Positions 54,359 through 63,892 of a DNA stretch of 64,000 nt are shown in pieces. Location: positions 110,098-174,097 of the forward strand of contig NZ_BPQV01000014.1 of NCBI RefSeq assembly GCF_022179465.1, in the 5' to 3' direction. The notes under the pieces were generated by a model that was given only the letters and a program-made list of their open reading frames with translations, was not told where the DNA came from and made no database searches. Made by a program: the position numbers and the translations under genes. Numbering within the stretch: position 1 is the first letter of the stretch; each line of letters begins with the position of its first letter. This stretch comes from Methylobacterium organophilum (GTDB taxonomy: Bacteria > Pseudomonadota > Alphaproteobacteria > Rhizobiales > Beijerinckiaceae).

Positions 54359-55996
54359 CTATTCGAGGCCGCCCACCGCGCTCTCCACCGCCGCGAGGAT
54401 CGCCCCCGAGCGCAGGAGCGCGAGGGCGTCGACCATCTCGGTGTGGTACCAGCGGTCGCCCGACAGGGAGGGCGCGATCACCGCGCGCACCGCGTCGAGG
54501 GCAGCCTGCGTGCCCGTGCCGATCGGGTGCTCCCCCGCCAGCTCGCCGACCAGGGTGAGGGCCTGGGCCGCCATCAGGATCTCGCCGGCGACGATGGCCT
54601 GGGCGTTCTGCACCACCGTGCGGGCCTTGCGCGCGCACCAGGTCGAGTTCGAGACATGGTCCTCGGCGTTGGACTTGCCGGGGATCGAATCGACCGAGCC
54701 CGGCATCGACAGCGTGCGGTTCTCCATGACCAGGGCCGACATCGAGCATTGCACCGTGGCGTAGCCGGTGTTGAGCCCCTTCTTGCCGGCGAGCAGGTTG
54801 CGCGGCAGGCCGTAGCTCATGGTCGGGTCGATCAGGCGGGCGAGGCGGCGCTCGGAGATGGAGCCGAGATCCGTCGTGGCGATGGCGAGCAGGTCCATGG
54901 CCTGGGCCACGTAGGCGCCGTGGAAATGGCCGCCGGAGATGCAGGTGTAGCCCCCGGTGCCGTCGGCGAAGATCAGCGGGTTGTCGGTGGCCGAATTGAT
55001 CTCCGTGCCGATGATCCCGTCGATGTAGCGGAGCGCTTCGCGCACCGGTCCGTGCACCTGGGGCGCGCAGCGCAGGGAATAGACATCCTGCACGCGCGGA
55101 GGCGGCACCTGGCCGGGCTGGCGGCTCTCCTCCGGATAGACCGTGAGCCGGGCGGCCTCCGAGCAGCGCTGCGAGTCGCCGATGAGCTTGAGCACGTTGC
55201 GGGCGCTCGCCGCCTGACCCTGGTGGGGCCTCGCCGCATGCACCCGCGGGTCGAAGGCGGCCTTCTCCGCGCGCAGGCATTCGAGCGTGAGCGCCAGGGC
55301 GATGTCGGCATGCTTGAGCAGGCTCTTGGCGTCCTCCAGGGCGAGCACGCCGACCGCCAGGGACACGGTGGAGCCGTTGATGAGGGCGGAGGCGTCCTTG
55401 GCCTCCAGCGCGAAGTCCGGCGGCAGGCCGGCCTTCTCCAGAGCCTGCCGGGCCGGCATGCGCGCACCCTTGTAGAAGGCCTCGGCCTCCGTGAAGCCGC
55501 AGACGGCGCCGGCGAGATGGGCAAGCGGCGCGAGGTCGCCCGAGGCGCCGACCGAGCCCTTCTGCGGGATCACCGGCACGATGCCGGCATTGAGGCAGGC
55601 GAGCAGCCGCTCGACCACGGCCACGCGGGGGCCGGAATAGTTCGAGGCGAAGGCATTGGCGCGCAGCAGCATGGTGGCGCGCACCACGTCCGTGTCGAAG
55701 GGCTCGCCGACGCCGGTGGCGTGGGCATAGACGGTGAGGCGCTGATAGGCCTCCATCTCCGCCATGTGCACCCGCTGGTCCTTGAACAGGCCGACGCCGG
55801 TGTTGAAGGCGTACATCAGCGGCGCGTCGTCGTTCATGAAGTTCGCGTCGATATAGGCCCGGGCCGCCTCGAGCTCCCGGCGCGCGCCCGCATCGAGCGC
55901 GGCCTCGGCATAGGCGCCCGCGGCGTCGGGACGGGCCACGGCGAGGACGCCCGTCGCGTCCAGGGTGCGCCCGTCGATGGTGGTGGTGCTCGTCAC
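54359..55996 (-). CDS. Aromatic amino acid/histidine ammonia-lyase
   Basis: A 545-residue lyase with the self-forming MIO cofactor triad Ala151-Ser152-Gly153 (GSVGASGDLAPLAHL) and catalytic Tyr62 (MYAFNTGVG). The substrate-selectivity pair is Ala91-His92 in VYAHATGVG. His at this place is found in histidine and tyrosine lyases, and Ala-His is nearest to the Ser-His of HutH. TSLP-type and GNFHG-type regions are replaced by SGGHFHGAYVAQAMDLL and GSISERRLARLIDPTMSYGL. It would release ammonia and urocanate (or a cinnamate). No hutU, hutI or hutG lies nearby. It is divergent from ureD and 76 bp before rutR on the same strand. Confidence 0.85.
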   Translation of the reverse strand: MTSTTTIDGRTLDATGVLAVARPDAAGAYAEAALDAGARRELEAARAYIDANFMNDDAPLMYAFNTGVGLFKDQRVHMAEMEAYQRLTVYAHATGVGEPFDTDVVRATMLLRANAFASNYSGPRVAVVERLLACLNAGIVPVIPQKGSVGASGDLAPLAHLAGAVCGFTEAEAFYKGARMPARQALEKAGLPPDFALEAKDASALINGSTVSLAVGVLALEDAKSLLKHADIALALTLECLRAEKAAFDPRVHAARPHQGQAASARNVLKLIGDSQRCSEAARLTVYPEESRQPGQVPPPRVQDVYSLRCAPQVHGPVREALRYIDGIIGTEINSATDNPLIFADGTGGYTCISGGHFHGAYVAQAMDLLAIATTDLGSISERRLARLIDPTMSYGLPRNLLAGKKGLNTGYATVQCSMSALVMENRTLSMPGSVDSIPGKSNAEDHVSNSTWCARKARTVVQNAQAIVAGEILMAAQALTLVGELAGEHPIGTGTQAALDAVRAVIAPSLSGDRWYHTEMVDALALLRSGAILAAVESAVGGLE

Positions 55997-56137
55997 GGCT
56001 TGCTCCGGCTTTTCTTTGAGGTCCGTCGGGATCCGGCGGGCCTTTCCCGCCCGGCCGGCCCGCCCGGCCTCCGGGAGGCCGAGAGCAGGAAGCGGGCCGC
56101 TTGGGCAGGCTGCATACGCCAGGCGGCTCCGGTTCGC

Positions 56138-57034
56138 ATGCGTCTTGCGCTTCGGCGGGGACTGCCCAAAGAAGGGCCGTTTCCCGTCCGCGAGGCGTCC
56201 ATCTCCCCGTCAGATCCCTCCCGCGCGGCTCCGGCGCGCCAGCGCTCGCAGGGGCAGGTCGGCCTGAGCGTCGGCCTCGCCGGCGGGGCGAGCCGCATCC
56301 GCGACCTCGCCGAGAGCGGGCCCTCGCGCCTGCGCTTCCCGAAGGTCGCGGGCGGGGCGCCGGAGGCCGTCCTCGTCAACACGGCCGGCGGCATCGCCTG
56401 CGGCGACCGCTTCACCGTCTCGGCCGAGGTGGGGGAGGGGGCAGCGCTCGTCTTCACCACCACGGCGGCGGAGAAGATCTACCGCTCGGACGGCCCGGTG
56501 AGCCGGATCGAGAACCATCTGCGGGTGGGGGCGGGGGGCCGGATCGACTGGCTGCCGCAGGAGACCATCCTCTACGACCAGGCGCGGCTCGCTCGCCGCT
56601 TCGAGGCCGATCTCGGGGCGGGCGCCGCGCTGCTGGCCTGCGAGATCCTGGTGCTGGGGCGCGCCGCCCGGGGCGAGACCGTCGCGCAGGGCCTCGTCGA
56701 GGACCAGTGGCGGATCCGGCGGCAGGGGCGCCTCGCCTATGCGGATTCCCTGCGCCTGGAGGGCGAGCTGCACGCGCTGATGCGCCGGCCGGCGATCGGC
56801 GGCGGCGCCCGGGCGCTCGCCACGCTGATCGATCTCGCGCCCGGCGCCGAGGCCCGCCTCGACGAGGCGCGGGCCCTCCTCGACGATCCGGCGGTGGAGG
56901 CGGGGGCGAGCGCCTGGAACGGGCATCTCGCCCTGCGCCTGCTCGCCGCCGACGCCGATGCCCTGCGCCGGCTCTGCGCCCGCTTCCTCACCGCCTGGCG
57001 CGGGGCGCCGCTGCCGCGGGTCTGGCAGAGCTGA
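56138..57034 (+). CDS. ureD: Urease accessory protein UreD
   Basis: A 298-residue accessory protein. SRIRDLAESGPSRLRFPKVA, LVNTAGGIACGDRFTVSAEV and TTTAAEKIYRS are UreD signatures, and ETILYDQARLARRFEADL follows. It forms the scaffold with UreF and UreG for nickel delivery. The ATG at 56138 opens the frame without a strong ribosome site. It is the first gene of the urease operon, separated by 141 bp from the divergent lyase gene. Confidence 0.93.
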   Translation: MRLALRRGLPKEGPFPVREASISPSDPSRAAPARQRSQGQVGLSVGLAGGASRIRDLAESGPSRLRFPKVAGGAPEAVLVNTAGGIACGDRFTVSAEVGEGAALVFTTTAAEKIYRSDGPVSRIENHLRVGAGGRIDWLPQETILYDQARLARRFEADLGAGAALLACEILVLGRAARGETVAQGLVEDQWRIRRQGRLAYADSLRLEGELHALMRRPAIGGGARALATLIDLAPGAEARLDEARALLDDPAVEAGASAWNGHLALRLLAADADALRRLCARFLTAWRGAPLPRVWQS

Positions 57035-57131
57035 GCCCCGCCCCCTCCGCTTGAACATCGCTTGATCTTGGGCCGCGCATGATCCTTGCTGGCGCCGACC
57101 CCGATCCGCGCCCCACCGGAACGAGACGCCC

Positions 57132-57752
57132 GTGCTCCTGACTCCCCGCGAGAAAGACAAGCTCCTCATCGCCATGGCCGCGCAGGTGGCCCGCAACCGG
57201 CTCGGCCGGGGCGTGAAGCTCAACCACCCGGAGGCGGTGGCGCTGATCACCGACTTCGTGGTCGAGGGCGCCCGCGACGGCCGCTCCGTGGCCGAGCTGA
57301 TGCAGGCCGGCGCCACCGTGCTCGACGCCTCCCAGGTGATGGAGGGGGTGGCCGAGATGATCCACGACATCCAGGTCGAGGCGACCTTCCCCGACGGCAC
57401 CAAGCTCGTCACCGTCCATCACCCGATCCGGGGCGCGGCCTCCGCGGACGTGCCCGGCACGGTGACGACGCAGCCCGGCGAGATCGTGTTCAACGCGGAT
57501 GCCGAGCGCACGGTGATCGCGGTGGCCAATACCGGCGACCGGCCGATCCAGGTCGGCTCGCACTACCATTTCTACGAGGTCAATCCGGGCCTCGTGTTCG
57601 AGCGTGCACAGGCCCGCGGCAAGCGCCTCGACATCGCCCCCGGCACCGCCGTGCGCTTCGAGCCCGGCGCGACCCGGGAGGTGACCCTGGTGCCGCTCTC
57701 GGGCGGGCGCACGGTCTACGGCTTCCGCGGCGACGTGATGGGGCGCCTCTGA
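57132..57752 (+). CDS. ureAB: Fused urease subunits gamma and beta
   Basis: A 206-residue fusion. Residues 1 to about 100 are UreA ([59 protein letters not shown]). Residues from about 106 are UreB ([53 protein letters not shown]). The fusion order gamma-beta is known in several alphaproteobacteria. The start is GTG at 57132. It lies 1 bp before ureC. Confidence 0.95.
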   Translation: MLLTPREKDKLLIAMAAQVARNRLGRGVKLNHPEAVALITDFVVEGARDGRSVAELMQAGATVLDASQVMEGVAEMIHDIQVEATFPDGTKLVTVHHPIRGAASADVPGTVTTQPGEIVFNADAERTVIAVANTGDRPIQVGSHYHFYEVNPGLVFERAQARGKRLDIAPGTAVRFEPGATREVTLVPLSGGRTVYGFRGDVMGRL

Positions 57753-57753
57753 G

Positions 57754-59481
57754 ATGTCCAACACCCCCAAGCCCGCCAGCCTGCCCCGGGCGGCCTATGC
57801 CGACATGTTCGGCCCCACCACCGGCGACCGGATCCGCCTCGCCGATACCTGCCTGGAGATCGAGATCGAGCGCGACCTCACCACCTACGGCGAGGAGGTG
57901 AAGTTCGGCGGCGGCAAGGTCATCCGCGACGGCATGGGCCAGTCCCAGGCGACCAATGCGGAGGGCGCGGTCGATACCGTCATCACCAACGCGGTGGTGC
58001 TCGACCATTGGGGCATCGTGAAATGCGATGTCGGTATCGTGCGCGGCCGCATCGCCAAGCTCGGCAAGGCCGGCAACCCGGACGTGCAGCCGAACGTCGA
58101 CATCGTGGTCGGGCCCGGCACCGAGGTGATCGCGGGCGAGGGCAAGATCCTCACCGCCGGGGGCTTCGACAGCCACATCCACTTCATCTGCCCGCAGCAG
58201 ATCGAGGAGGCGCTCTGCTCCGGCGTCACCACCATGCTCGGCGGCGGCACCGGCCCGGCCCACGGCACCTTCGCCACCACCTGCACCCCCGGCCCCTGGC
58301 ACATCGCCCGGATGATCGAGGCGGCCGACGCCTTCCCGATGAACCTCGCCTTCGCCGGCAAGGGCAACGCCTCGGTGCCGGGCGCGCTGGAGGAGATGAT
58401 CCGGGCGGGGGCCTGCGCGCTCAAGCTTCACGAGGATTGGGGCACGACGCCGGCCGCGATCGATGCCTGCCTGTCGGTGGCGGATGCGCACGACATCCAG
58501 GTCATGATCCACACCGACACGCTCAACGAATCGGGCTTCGTCGAGGACACGATCGCCGCCTTCAAGGGCCGCACCATCCACGCCTTCCACACGGAAGGGG
58601 CGGGGGGCGGGCACGCGCCGGACATCATCAAGGTGGCGGGCCTGCCCAACGTGCTGCCCTCCTCGACCAACCCGACCCGGCCCTTCACCAAGAACACCAT
58701 CGACGAGCATCTCGACATGCTGATGGTGTGCCACCACCTCGACCCGTCGATCCCGGAAGACCTCGCCTTCGCCGAGAGCCGCATCCGCAAGGAGACGATC
58801 GCCGCCGAGGACATCCTGCACGACATCGGCGCGCTCTCGATGATGTCCTCGGACAGCCAGGCCATGGGCCGGGTCGGCGAGGTCATCATCCGCACCTGGC
58901 AGACCGCCGACAAGATGAAGCGCCAGCGGGGGAGCCTGCCCGGCGACGCCTCGGGCAACGACAACCTGCGGGCCCGCCGCTACGTCGCCAAATACACGAT
59001 CAACCCGGCCATCGCGCACGGGGTCTCCAGGCACATCGGCTCGGTGGAGCCGGGCAAGCTCGCCGACCTCGTGCTGTGGAGCCCGGCCTTCTTCGGGGTG
59101 AAGCCGGACCTCGTGCTCAAGGGCGGCGCCATCGCCACGGCGCCGATGGGCGATCCCAACGCCTCGATCCCGACGCCCCAGCCGGTGCATTACCGCCCGA
59201 TGTTCGGCAGCTTCGGCCGGGTCCCCTTCGCCACGGCGCTCACCTTCGTGTCGAAGGCGGCGATCGAGGACGGCCTGCGCGAGCGCCTGGGCGTATCCAA
59301 GGAGTTCGTCGCGGTGGAGAACGTCCGCGGCGGCATCTCGAAGAAGAGCCTCATCCTCAACGACGCCACCCCGGTGATCGAGGTCGATCCCGAGACCTAC
59401 GACGTCCGCGCCGACGGAGAGCTTCTGGTGTGCGAGCCCGCCGAGGTTCTGCCGATGGCGCAGCGGTATTTCCTGTTCTGA
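57754..59481 (+). CDS. ureC: Urease alpha subunit
   Basis: The 575-residue nickel amidohydrolase that converts urea to ammonia and carbamate. Nickel ligands are His141, His143, the carbamylated Lys224 (ALKLHEDWG), His253, His279 and Asp367. Flap residues include Cys326 and His327 ([13 protein letters not shown]). All keep the same offset (+7) from the Klebsiella enzyme, so the active site is complete. Confidence 0.98.
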   Translation: MSNTPKPASLPRAAYADMFGPTTGDRIRLADTCLEIEIERDLTTYGEEVKFGGGKVIRDGMGQSQATNAEGAVDTVITNAVVLDHWGIVKCDVGIVRGRIAKLGKAGNPDVQPNVDIVVGPGTEVIAGEGKILTAGGFDSHIHFICPQQIEEALCSGVTTMLGGGTGPAHGTFATTCTPGPWHIARMIEAADAFPMNLAFAGKGNASVPGALEEMIRAGACALKLHEDWGTTPAAIDACLSVADAHDIQVMIHTDTLNESGFVEDTIAAFKGRTIHAFHTEGAGGGHAPDIIKVAGLPNVLPSSTNPTRPFTKNTIDEHLDMLMVCHHLDPSIPEDLAFAESRIRKETIAAEDILHDIGALSMMSSDSQAMGRVGEVIIRTWQTADKMKRQRGSLPGDASGNDNLRARRYVAKYTINPAIAHGVSRHIGSVEPGKLADLVLWSPAFFGVKPDLVLKGGAIATAPMGDPNASIPTPQPVHYRPMFGSFGRVPFATALTFVSKAAIEDGLRERLGVSKEFVAVENVRGGISKKSLILNDATPVIEVDPETYDVRADGELLVCEPAEVLPMAQRYFLF

Positions 59482-59514
59482 GGTAGGATCGGGCGCGATG
59501 ACGGGAGGCCCCGC

Positions 59515-59799
59515 ATGACCAAGGCCGCGCTGAAGCCGCCACCGGCGGCCGATCTCTACGGGACGGATTTCCATGCCTGGCGGATCGGCCGGATCCTGAA
59601 ATCGAGCCCCAGCCTGAAAAAATATCCGGCCGAGGTCTTTTCGGAGAGCTATCTCGCCGGCCGGCTCGAAGCGGCCCGGGAGACGGGGATCGACTTCAGC
59701 CTCTTCCCGGAACAGCCTCCCTTCACGGTCGAGCAGGCGCTCGATCCGGATTTCCTGCCGAAGGAGCCCGGTCTCCTCGATCCGTCCCGGATTCCATGA
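59515..59799 (+). CDS. DUF29-like protein with a missing middle, inside the urease operon
   Basis: A 94-residue protein between ureC and ureE. The N-terminal [11 protein letters not shown] matches the start of DUF29 proteins (LYETDFYAW). From [20 protein letters not shown] to [20 protein letters not shown] and [12 protein letters not shown] it matches the DUF29 C-terminus. About 60-70 residues normally between these (the IESLG...ELxSRL...HLLKW part) are absent, although the frame is open. It is therefore an in-frame deletion derivative or a distinct short form. Its stop overlaps the ureE start by 4 bp. Function is unknown. Confidence 0.72.
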   Translation: MTKAALKPPPAADLYGTDFHAWRIGRILKSSPSLKKYPAEVFSESYLAGRLEAARETGIDFSLFPEQPPFTVEQALDPDFLPKEPGLLDPSRIP

Positions 59800-60317
59800 T
59801 CCGCGCCACCCGCGTCATCCGCCGCGACGCCCTTACCGGCGGCGAGATCGTCGACCGCATCGTGCTCGATTCCGGCGACCGCCACCGCCGCCGCATGACG
59901 ATGCAGGCGGTGGGCGGCACGCGCTTCCTGCTCGATCTGCCGGAGGCGGCCGTGCTCGAGGACGGCGACGCCCTTGCCCTGGAGGATGGCCGCCTCGTCT
60001 GGGTCGAGGCGGCCCCGGAACGGCTGCTCGAGATCCGCGCCGCCAGCCCGCTCGCCCTCAAGCGGCTGATCTGGCACATCGGCAACCGGCACATCCCCGC
60101 CGAGATCGGGGAGGAGGCGGTCTTCATCGGCTTCGACCACGTGCTCGCCGAGATGGTGCGGGGCCTGGGCGGAAGCGCCGAGCCGGTGACGCGTCCGTTC
60201 CGCCCGGAAGGCGGCGCCTATGCCGGCGGGCACGGGCATGCCCATGGGCACGCCCACGAGCATGGCGACGGCCACGGGCACGATCATCACCACGGGCACC
60301 CTCACCACCATGGTTGA
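59796..60317 (+). CDS. ureE: Urease accessory nickel chaperone UreE
   Basis: A 173-residue protein with an N-terminal peptide-binding domain ([20 protein letters not shown]) and a C-terminal nickel-binding domain ([27 protein letters not shown]). The last 30 residues are almost entirely His, Gly, Asp and Ala, a nickel-storage tail like that of Klebsiella UreE. It overlaps ureF by 8 bp. Confidence 0.95.
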   Translation: MIRATRVIRRDALTGGEIVDRIVLDSGDRHRRRMTMQAVGGTRFLLDLPEAAVLEDGDALALEDGRLVWVEAAPERLLEIRAASPLALKRLIWHIGNRHIPAEIGEEAVFIGFDHVLAEMVRGLGGSAEPVTRPFRPEGGAYAGGHGHAHGHAHEHGDGHGHDHHHGHPHHHG

Positions 60318-61005
60318 GGCGGGCACGGTCGAGGCGGGGATGGAGGCGCTCCGGCTGATGGCCTGGCTGTCGCCGACCTATCCGGTCGGGGCCTTCGCCT
60401 ATTCGCACGGGCTCGAATGGGCCGTGGAGATCGGCGACATCCGGGACGAGGCGAGCCTGTCGGAGTGGCTCGGCGACGTGCTGGAGCGGGGCGCGGGGCG
60501 CAACGACATGATCCTCTGCGGCGCCGCCCACCGGGCCTGTGGGCAGGAGGCGGCGCTGGCCGCGCTCAACGACCTCGCCCTGGCCCTGGCACCCTCGCGG
60601 GAACTGCATCTGGAGGCGAGCCAGCAGGGCCGCAGCTTCCTCGACGCCACCCTCGCCGCCTGGCCCTGCCCGGCGCTCGCCCGGGCCGCGGCGGCGCTGC
60701 CCGGCCCCGTCGCCTACCCGGTCGCGGTCGGGGCGGCGGCGGGCGCCCACGGCATGGGCCGGCGCGCCACCGTCTCCGCCTACGGCCTCGCCTTCGTGCA
60801 GAACCTCGTCTCGGCGGCCCTGCGCGTCGCCCCCATCGGCCAGAGCGCCGGCACCCGCCTCATCGCCGGCCTGAGCCCCCGCGTGGCGGCGCTCGCCGCC
60901 GCGACCGACGATCTCGGCCCCGAGGATCTCGGGGCGGCGACCCTGCGCGTCGATCTCGGCTCCTTCCGGCACGAGACGCAGTATTCCCGCATCTTCCGCT
61001 CCTGA
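60310..61005 (+). CDS. ureF: Urease accessory protein UreF
   Basis: A 231-residue accessory protein. [20 protein letters not shown] near the N-terminus, and [20 protein letters not shown] followed by [12 protein letters not shown], are UreF signatures. It controls the UreG GTPase during nickel insertion. I chose the ATG at 60310; an ATG at 60340 with GAGGCGGGG upstream is a fair alternative. The ureF start lies inside the sequence coding the UreE His tail. Confidence 0.93.
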   Translation: MVEAGTVEAGMEALRLMAWLSPTYPVGAFAYSHGLEWAVEIGDIRDEASLSEWLGDVLERGAGRNDMILCGAAHRACGQEAALAALNDLALALAPSRELHLEASQQGRSFLDATLAAWPCPALARAAAALPGPVAYPVAVGAAAGAHGMGRRATVSAYGLAFVQNLVSAALRVAPIGQSAGTRLIAGLSPRVAALAAATDDLGPEDLGAATLRVDLGSFRHETQYSRIFRS

Positions 61006-61015
61006 GGACACCGCA

Positions 61016-61642
61016 ATGGCATCCGCGCACGGCCCCGCACATGGCCCCCTCCGCGTCGGCATCGGCGGCCCCGTCGGCTCCGGCAAGACCGCGCTGATGG
61101 AGCAGCTCTGCAAGCGCTTCCGCGACACCTACGAGATCTGCGCCATCACCAACGACATCTACACGAAGGAGGATGCCCGCCTCCTCACCGTGGCCGGCGC
61201 CCTGCCGGAGGAGCGCATCATGGGCGTCGAGACCGGCGGCTGCCCGCATACCGCGATCCGCGAGGATGCCTCGATCAACCTCGCCGCGGTGGCGGAGATG
61301 CGCCGCCGCTTTCCGAAGCTCGACCTCGTGCTGATCGAGTCGGGCGGCGACAACCTCGCCGCGACCTTCTCGCCGGAGCTCGCCGACATCACGCTCTACG
61401 TCATCGACGTGGCGGGCGGGGAGAAGATCCCGCGCAAGGGCGGCCCGGGCATCACCCGCTCGGACCTGCTCATCGTCAACAAGACCGACCTCGCGCCCCT
61501 GGTCGGCGCCGATCTCGCGGTGATGGAAGCCGACACGCAGCGCATGCGCGGCACGCGGCCCTACGTGTTCTCCTCCCTGCGGGAGGGCCGGGGGGCGGAT
61601 GCCATCGCGCGCTTCGTGGTCGAGGCCGGCGGCCTGACCTGA
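61016..61642 (+). CDS. ureG: Urease accessory GTPase UreG
   Basis: A 208-residue SIMIBI GTPase. The P-loop is [64 protein letters not shown] and IVNKTDLAP are present as in all UreG. It powers nickel loading of urease. It ends the operon and is followed by a strong hairpin. Confidence 0.97.
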   Translation: MASAHGPAHGPLRVGIGGPVGSGKTALMEQLCKRFRDTYEICAITNDIYTKEDARLLTVAGALPEERIMGVETGGCPHTAIREDASINLAAVAEMRRRFPKLDLVLIESGGDNLAATFSPELADITLYVIDVAGGEKIPRKGGPGITRSDLLIVNKTDLAPLVGADLAVMEADTQRMRGTRPYVFSSLREGRGADAIARFVVEAGGLT

Positions 61643-61662
61643 GGCCGCCGGGCCCGCTTCCG

Positions 61663-61693
61663 GGCTCTCCCCCGCGCGGCGCGGGGGAGAGCC
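61663..61693. terminator. Strong hairpin between convergent ureG and adenine deaminase
   Basis: Perfect 14-bp arms GGCTCTCCCCCGCG and CGCGGGGGAGAGCC around a CGG loop, 20 bp after the ureG stop and 6 bp from the deaminase stop. There is no T-run, but the position suits a bidirectional terminator or an intergenic palindromic repeat. Confidence 0.75.
61667..61683. repeat. GC-rich dispersed repeat, copy 2
   Basis: CTCCCCCGCGCGGCGCG is identical to 53535-53551. Here it forms the left arm and loop of the terminator-like hairpin. Confidence 0.4.
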
Positions 61694-61699
61694 GGATCG

Positions 61700-63505
61700 T
61701 CAGGCCGCCTCGAACAGCGGCACCAGCTCCATCGCGGGCACGGTGACGAGGCCCTTGTCGGTGATGCGGATCTCCGGGATCACCGAGAGCGGGATCAGGT
61801 TGAAGCCCATATAGGGGATGGCGCAGCCGGCCTCCGCCCAGGCCGCCTTCACGGCCCGCAACTCGTCGGCGACGACGCCGACCCGCTTGTCGGACATCAG
61901 CCCGGCGATGGGCAGCGGCACCATGGCGACGACCGCCCCGTCCGCCACCACGCAGACCCCGCCCTGGGCGGCGCGCAGGGCCTCCAGCGCCACCCGCATG
62001 TCGGCCTCGTTCAGGCCCGCCACGATGATGTTGTGGGAATCGTGCCCGACGCTGCTCGCCACGGCCCCGCGCTTCAGGCCGAAGGCCCGGAGCAGGCCAT
62101 GGGCGACCTTGCCGTGGAAGCCGTGCCGCTCGATCACCGCCACGTGGCAGAGATCGTTGGCGGCGAGGGTCGCGGCCCAGTCCGCCCCGGGGGTGAGGGC
62201 GAGGCGCTCGTGCTTGAGCTCGATGCCCGGCAGCACCGTGCGGATCGCGTTCACGCGGCAGGGCCCCTCCGGCAGGGGCGGCACCAGGGCGGGCAGGGGA
62301 TCGGGCAGGCGCACGGTGGCATAGGCCGGGGCGGGATAGCGGTAGGGCTTCTCCAGGGCCGCCTCCAGCCGCGGGGTGGGCTTGCGGCCCTCCACCACCA
62401 GCTCGCCGCCATACCAGGTCGCCTGGGGCACGAGATCGTCGTCGAGGAGCACGAGATCGGCCCGGCGCCCGCCGCCGAGGCCGCCGATCTCGCCGTCGAG
62501 ATGGAAGCGCGTCGCCGGGTGGAGCGAGCCCATCGACCAGGCGGCGGCCTTCGGGATGCCGTGCTCGACCGCCTGGCGCACCACCCAGTCGAGGCCGTGG
62601 TCGAGGAGGTCGTCCGCGTCGCGGTCGTCGGTGCAGGCGCAGACCCGCTTCCAGGCCGCGCCGTAATCCGTCACCGTGCCGATCGCCTTGGGCAGGGAAT
62701 GCCAGGGCGTGGCCGGCGGGCCGCCGCGCAGGAAGATCCAGAGGCCGGCCTCGAGCAGGTCGTCGGCGATGTCGCGGTCGATCGCCTCGTGCGTGTCGGT
62801 GACGCCGCTCGCCGCGTAAGCGGCCACGAAGTCGCGCCCGTAGATGTGGCCCGAGACCGGCCGGCCCCGCTCCAGGGCCGCGGCGATGATGGCATGCGCC
62901 CGCGGGTCGCCCATGGCCACCGCCACGAAATCCATCTTCTCGCCCAGCGCCAGGGCCTCCGGCCACGTGTCGAACAGGGCCGCGATCTTCTCCGGCGTCA
63001 GGTCGCCGCCGGCGGTCTCGAGCTCCGGGGTGGTGGCGGGCACGGTGCTCGGCACGGTGAGGTAGATGTTGAGGGGCGCCACCCTCGCATCCTCGAGCAT
63101 CCACTCGACGCCGTTGGCGTCGAGCACGTTGCCGATCTCGTGGCTGTCGCAGAACACCGTGGTGGTGCCGTTGATGAGCGCCGCCTCCGCATAGGCGCAG
63201 GCGGTGATCATGCTGCTCTCGATATGCAGGTGCGGGTCGACGAGGCCCGGGGCGATCAGGCCGCCGGCGGCGTCGTAGCGGGGGGCGCTGCCCCGGTAGC
63301 TGCCGGCGGGCTTCAGGGCGGCGATGCGCCCGCCCGCGATCCAGAGCTCCCGGTCGGGCAGGATGCGCTCGGAATAGGTCGAGAGGACCCGGGCGCCGGT
63401 GATCACCAGATCCGCCTCGGAGCGGGCTCCGGCGACATCGGCGAGCCGCCTCGTCAGCCTGTGCAGGGGGGAAACGGCGAAACGGTTGAGCGGGCTGTCC
63501 GTCAT
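61700..63505 (-). CDS. ade: Adenine deaminase
   Basis: A 601-residue amidohydrolase of the Ade (COG1001) type, converting adenine to hypoxanthine and ammonia. [20 protein letters not shown] supplies the first metal ligands. [41 protein letters not shown] and the C-terminal [19 protein letters not shown] are family landmarks. I chose the ATG at 63505; the frame is open to 63748, but upstream sequence is unlike the family. It is convergent with the urease operon. Confidence 0.93.
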   Translation of the reverse strand: MTDSPLNRFAVSPLHRLTRRLADVAGARSEADLVITGARVLSTYSERILPDRELWIAGGRIAALKPAGSYRGSAPRYDAAGGLIAPGLVDPHLHIESSMITACAYAEAALINGTTTVFCDSHEIGNVLDANGVEWMLEDARVAPLNIYLTVPSTVPATTPELETAGGDLTPEKIAALFDTWPEALALGEKMDFVAVAMGDPRAHAIIAAALERGRPVSGHIYGRDFVAAYAASGVTDTHEAIDRDIADDLLEAGLWIFLRGGPPATPWHSLPKAIGTVTDYGAAWKRVCACTDDRDADDLLDHGLDWVVRQAVEHGIPKAAAWSMGSLHPATRFHLDGEIGGLGGGRRADLVLLDDDLVPQATWYGGELVVEGRKPTPRLEAALEKPYRYPAPAYATVRLPDPLPALVPPLPEGPCRVNAIRTVLPGIELKHERLALTPGADWAATLAANDLCHVAVIERHGFHGKVAHGLLRAFGLKRGAVASSVGHDSHNIIVAGLNEADMRVALEALRAAQGGVCVVADGAVVAMVPLPIAGLMSDKRVGVVADELRAVKAAWAEAGCAIPYMGFNLIPLSVIPEIRITDKGLVTVPAMELVPLFEAA

Positions 63506-63815
63506 CAGAGCCTTGGCCTTCCTCGACACGCCACCCCCGCACACATCATGCCACCCCCACGACAACATCTCAGGCGGGAGGGTTGAAGAGATCTCCGTCA
63601 GAACGAACCCTCGGCCCAAAGGACCACGATCACCGCCGGATGCGAAGGCTCGCCCCCGACGCACTACGGCGCAGCCGTTCCGCATATGAAGCCGAACGGC
63701 CGGCCCCATGCCAGGTGGCGAACCAGATCTGCAATTCGGCATTAGCATGGCCTTGCAAATCCCGAACGAAGGACTTAGACACCCGGCTCACCGGCGGCCA
63801 ACACAGCCGCCGCAG
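63506..63815. other. Gene-free 310-bp region upstream of adenine deaminase and tRNA-Arg
   Basis: Holds the adenine deaminase promoter (leftward) and a possible tRNA promoter: TTGCAA at 63753-63758 and TTAGAC at 63775-63780, spacer 16 bp, about 36 bp before the tRNA. No gene is visible; frames crossing it also cross the tRNA. Confidence 0.5.
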
Positions 63816-63892
63816 GCGCCCGTAGCTCAGCTGGATAGAGCACCAGACTACGAATCTGGGGGTCAGAGGTTCGAATCCTTTCGGGCGCGCCA
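63816..63892 (+). tRNA. tRNA-Arg(ACG), CCA encoded
   Basis: A full cloverleaf is present. Acceptor arms GCGCCCG (63816-63822) and CGGGCGC (63882-63888) are followed by discriminator G and an encoded CCA (63890-63892). The D-arm is GCTCAGCTGGATAGAGC. Anticodon stem CCAGA/TCTGG encloses loop CTACGAA, so the anticodon is ACG. The T-loop is GGTTCGAATCC. The ACG anticodon is normally modified to ICG. Confidence 0.96.

Noticed and set aside
54443-56137. Long plus-strand frame running into ureD
   Set aside because: It is antisense to the ammonia-lyase gene. UreD homology begins only after about 56138.
62033-63586. A 517-residue plus-strand frame
   Set aside because: It is antisense to adenine deaminase, whose motifs are unmistakable on the other strand.
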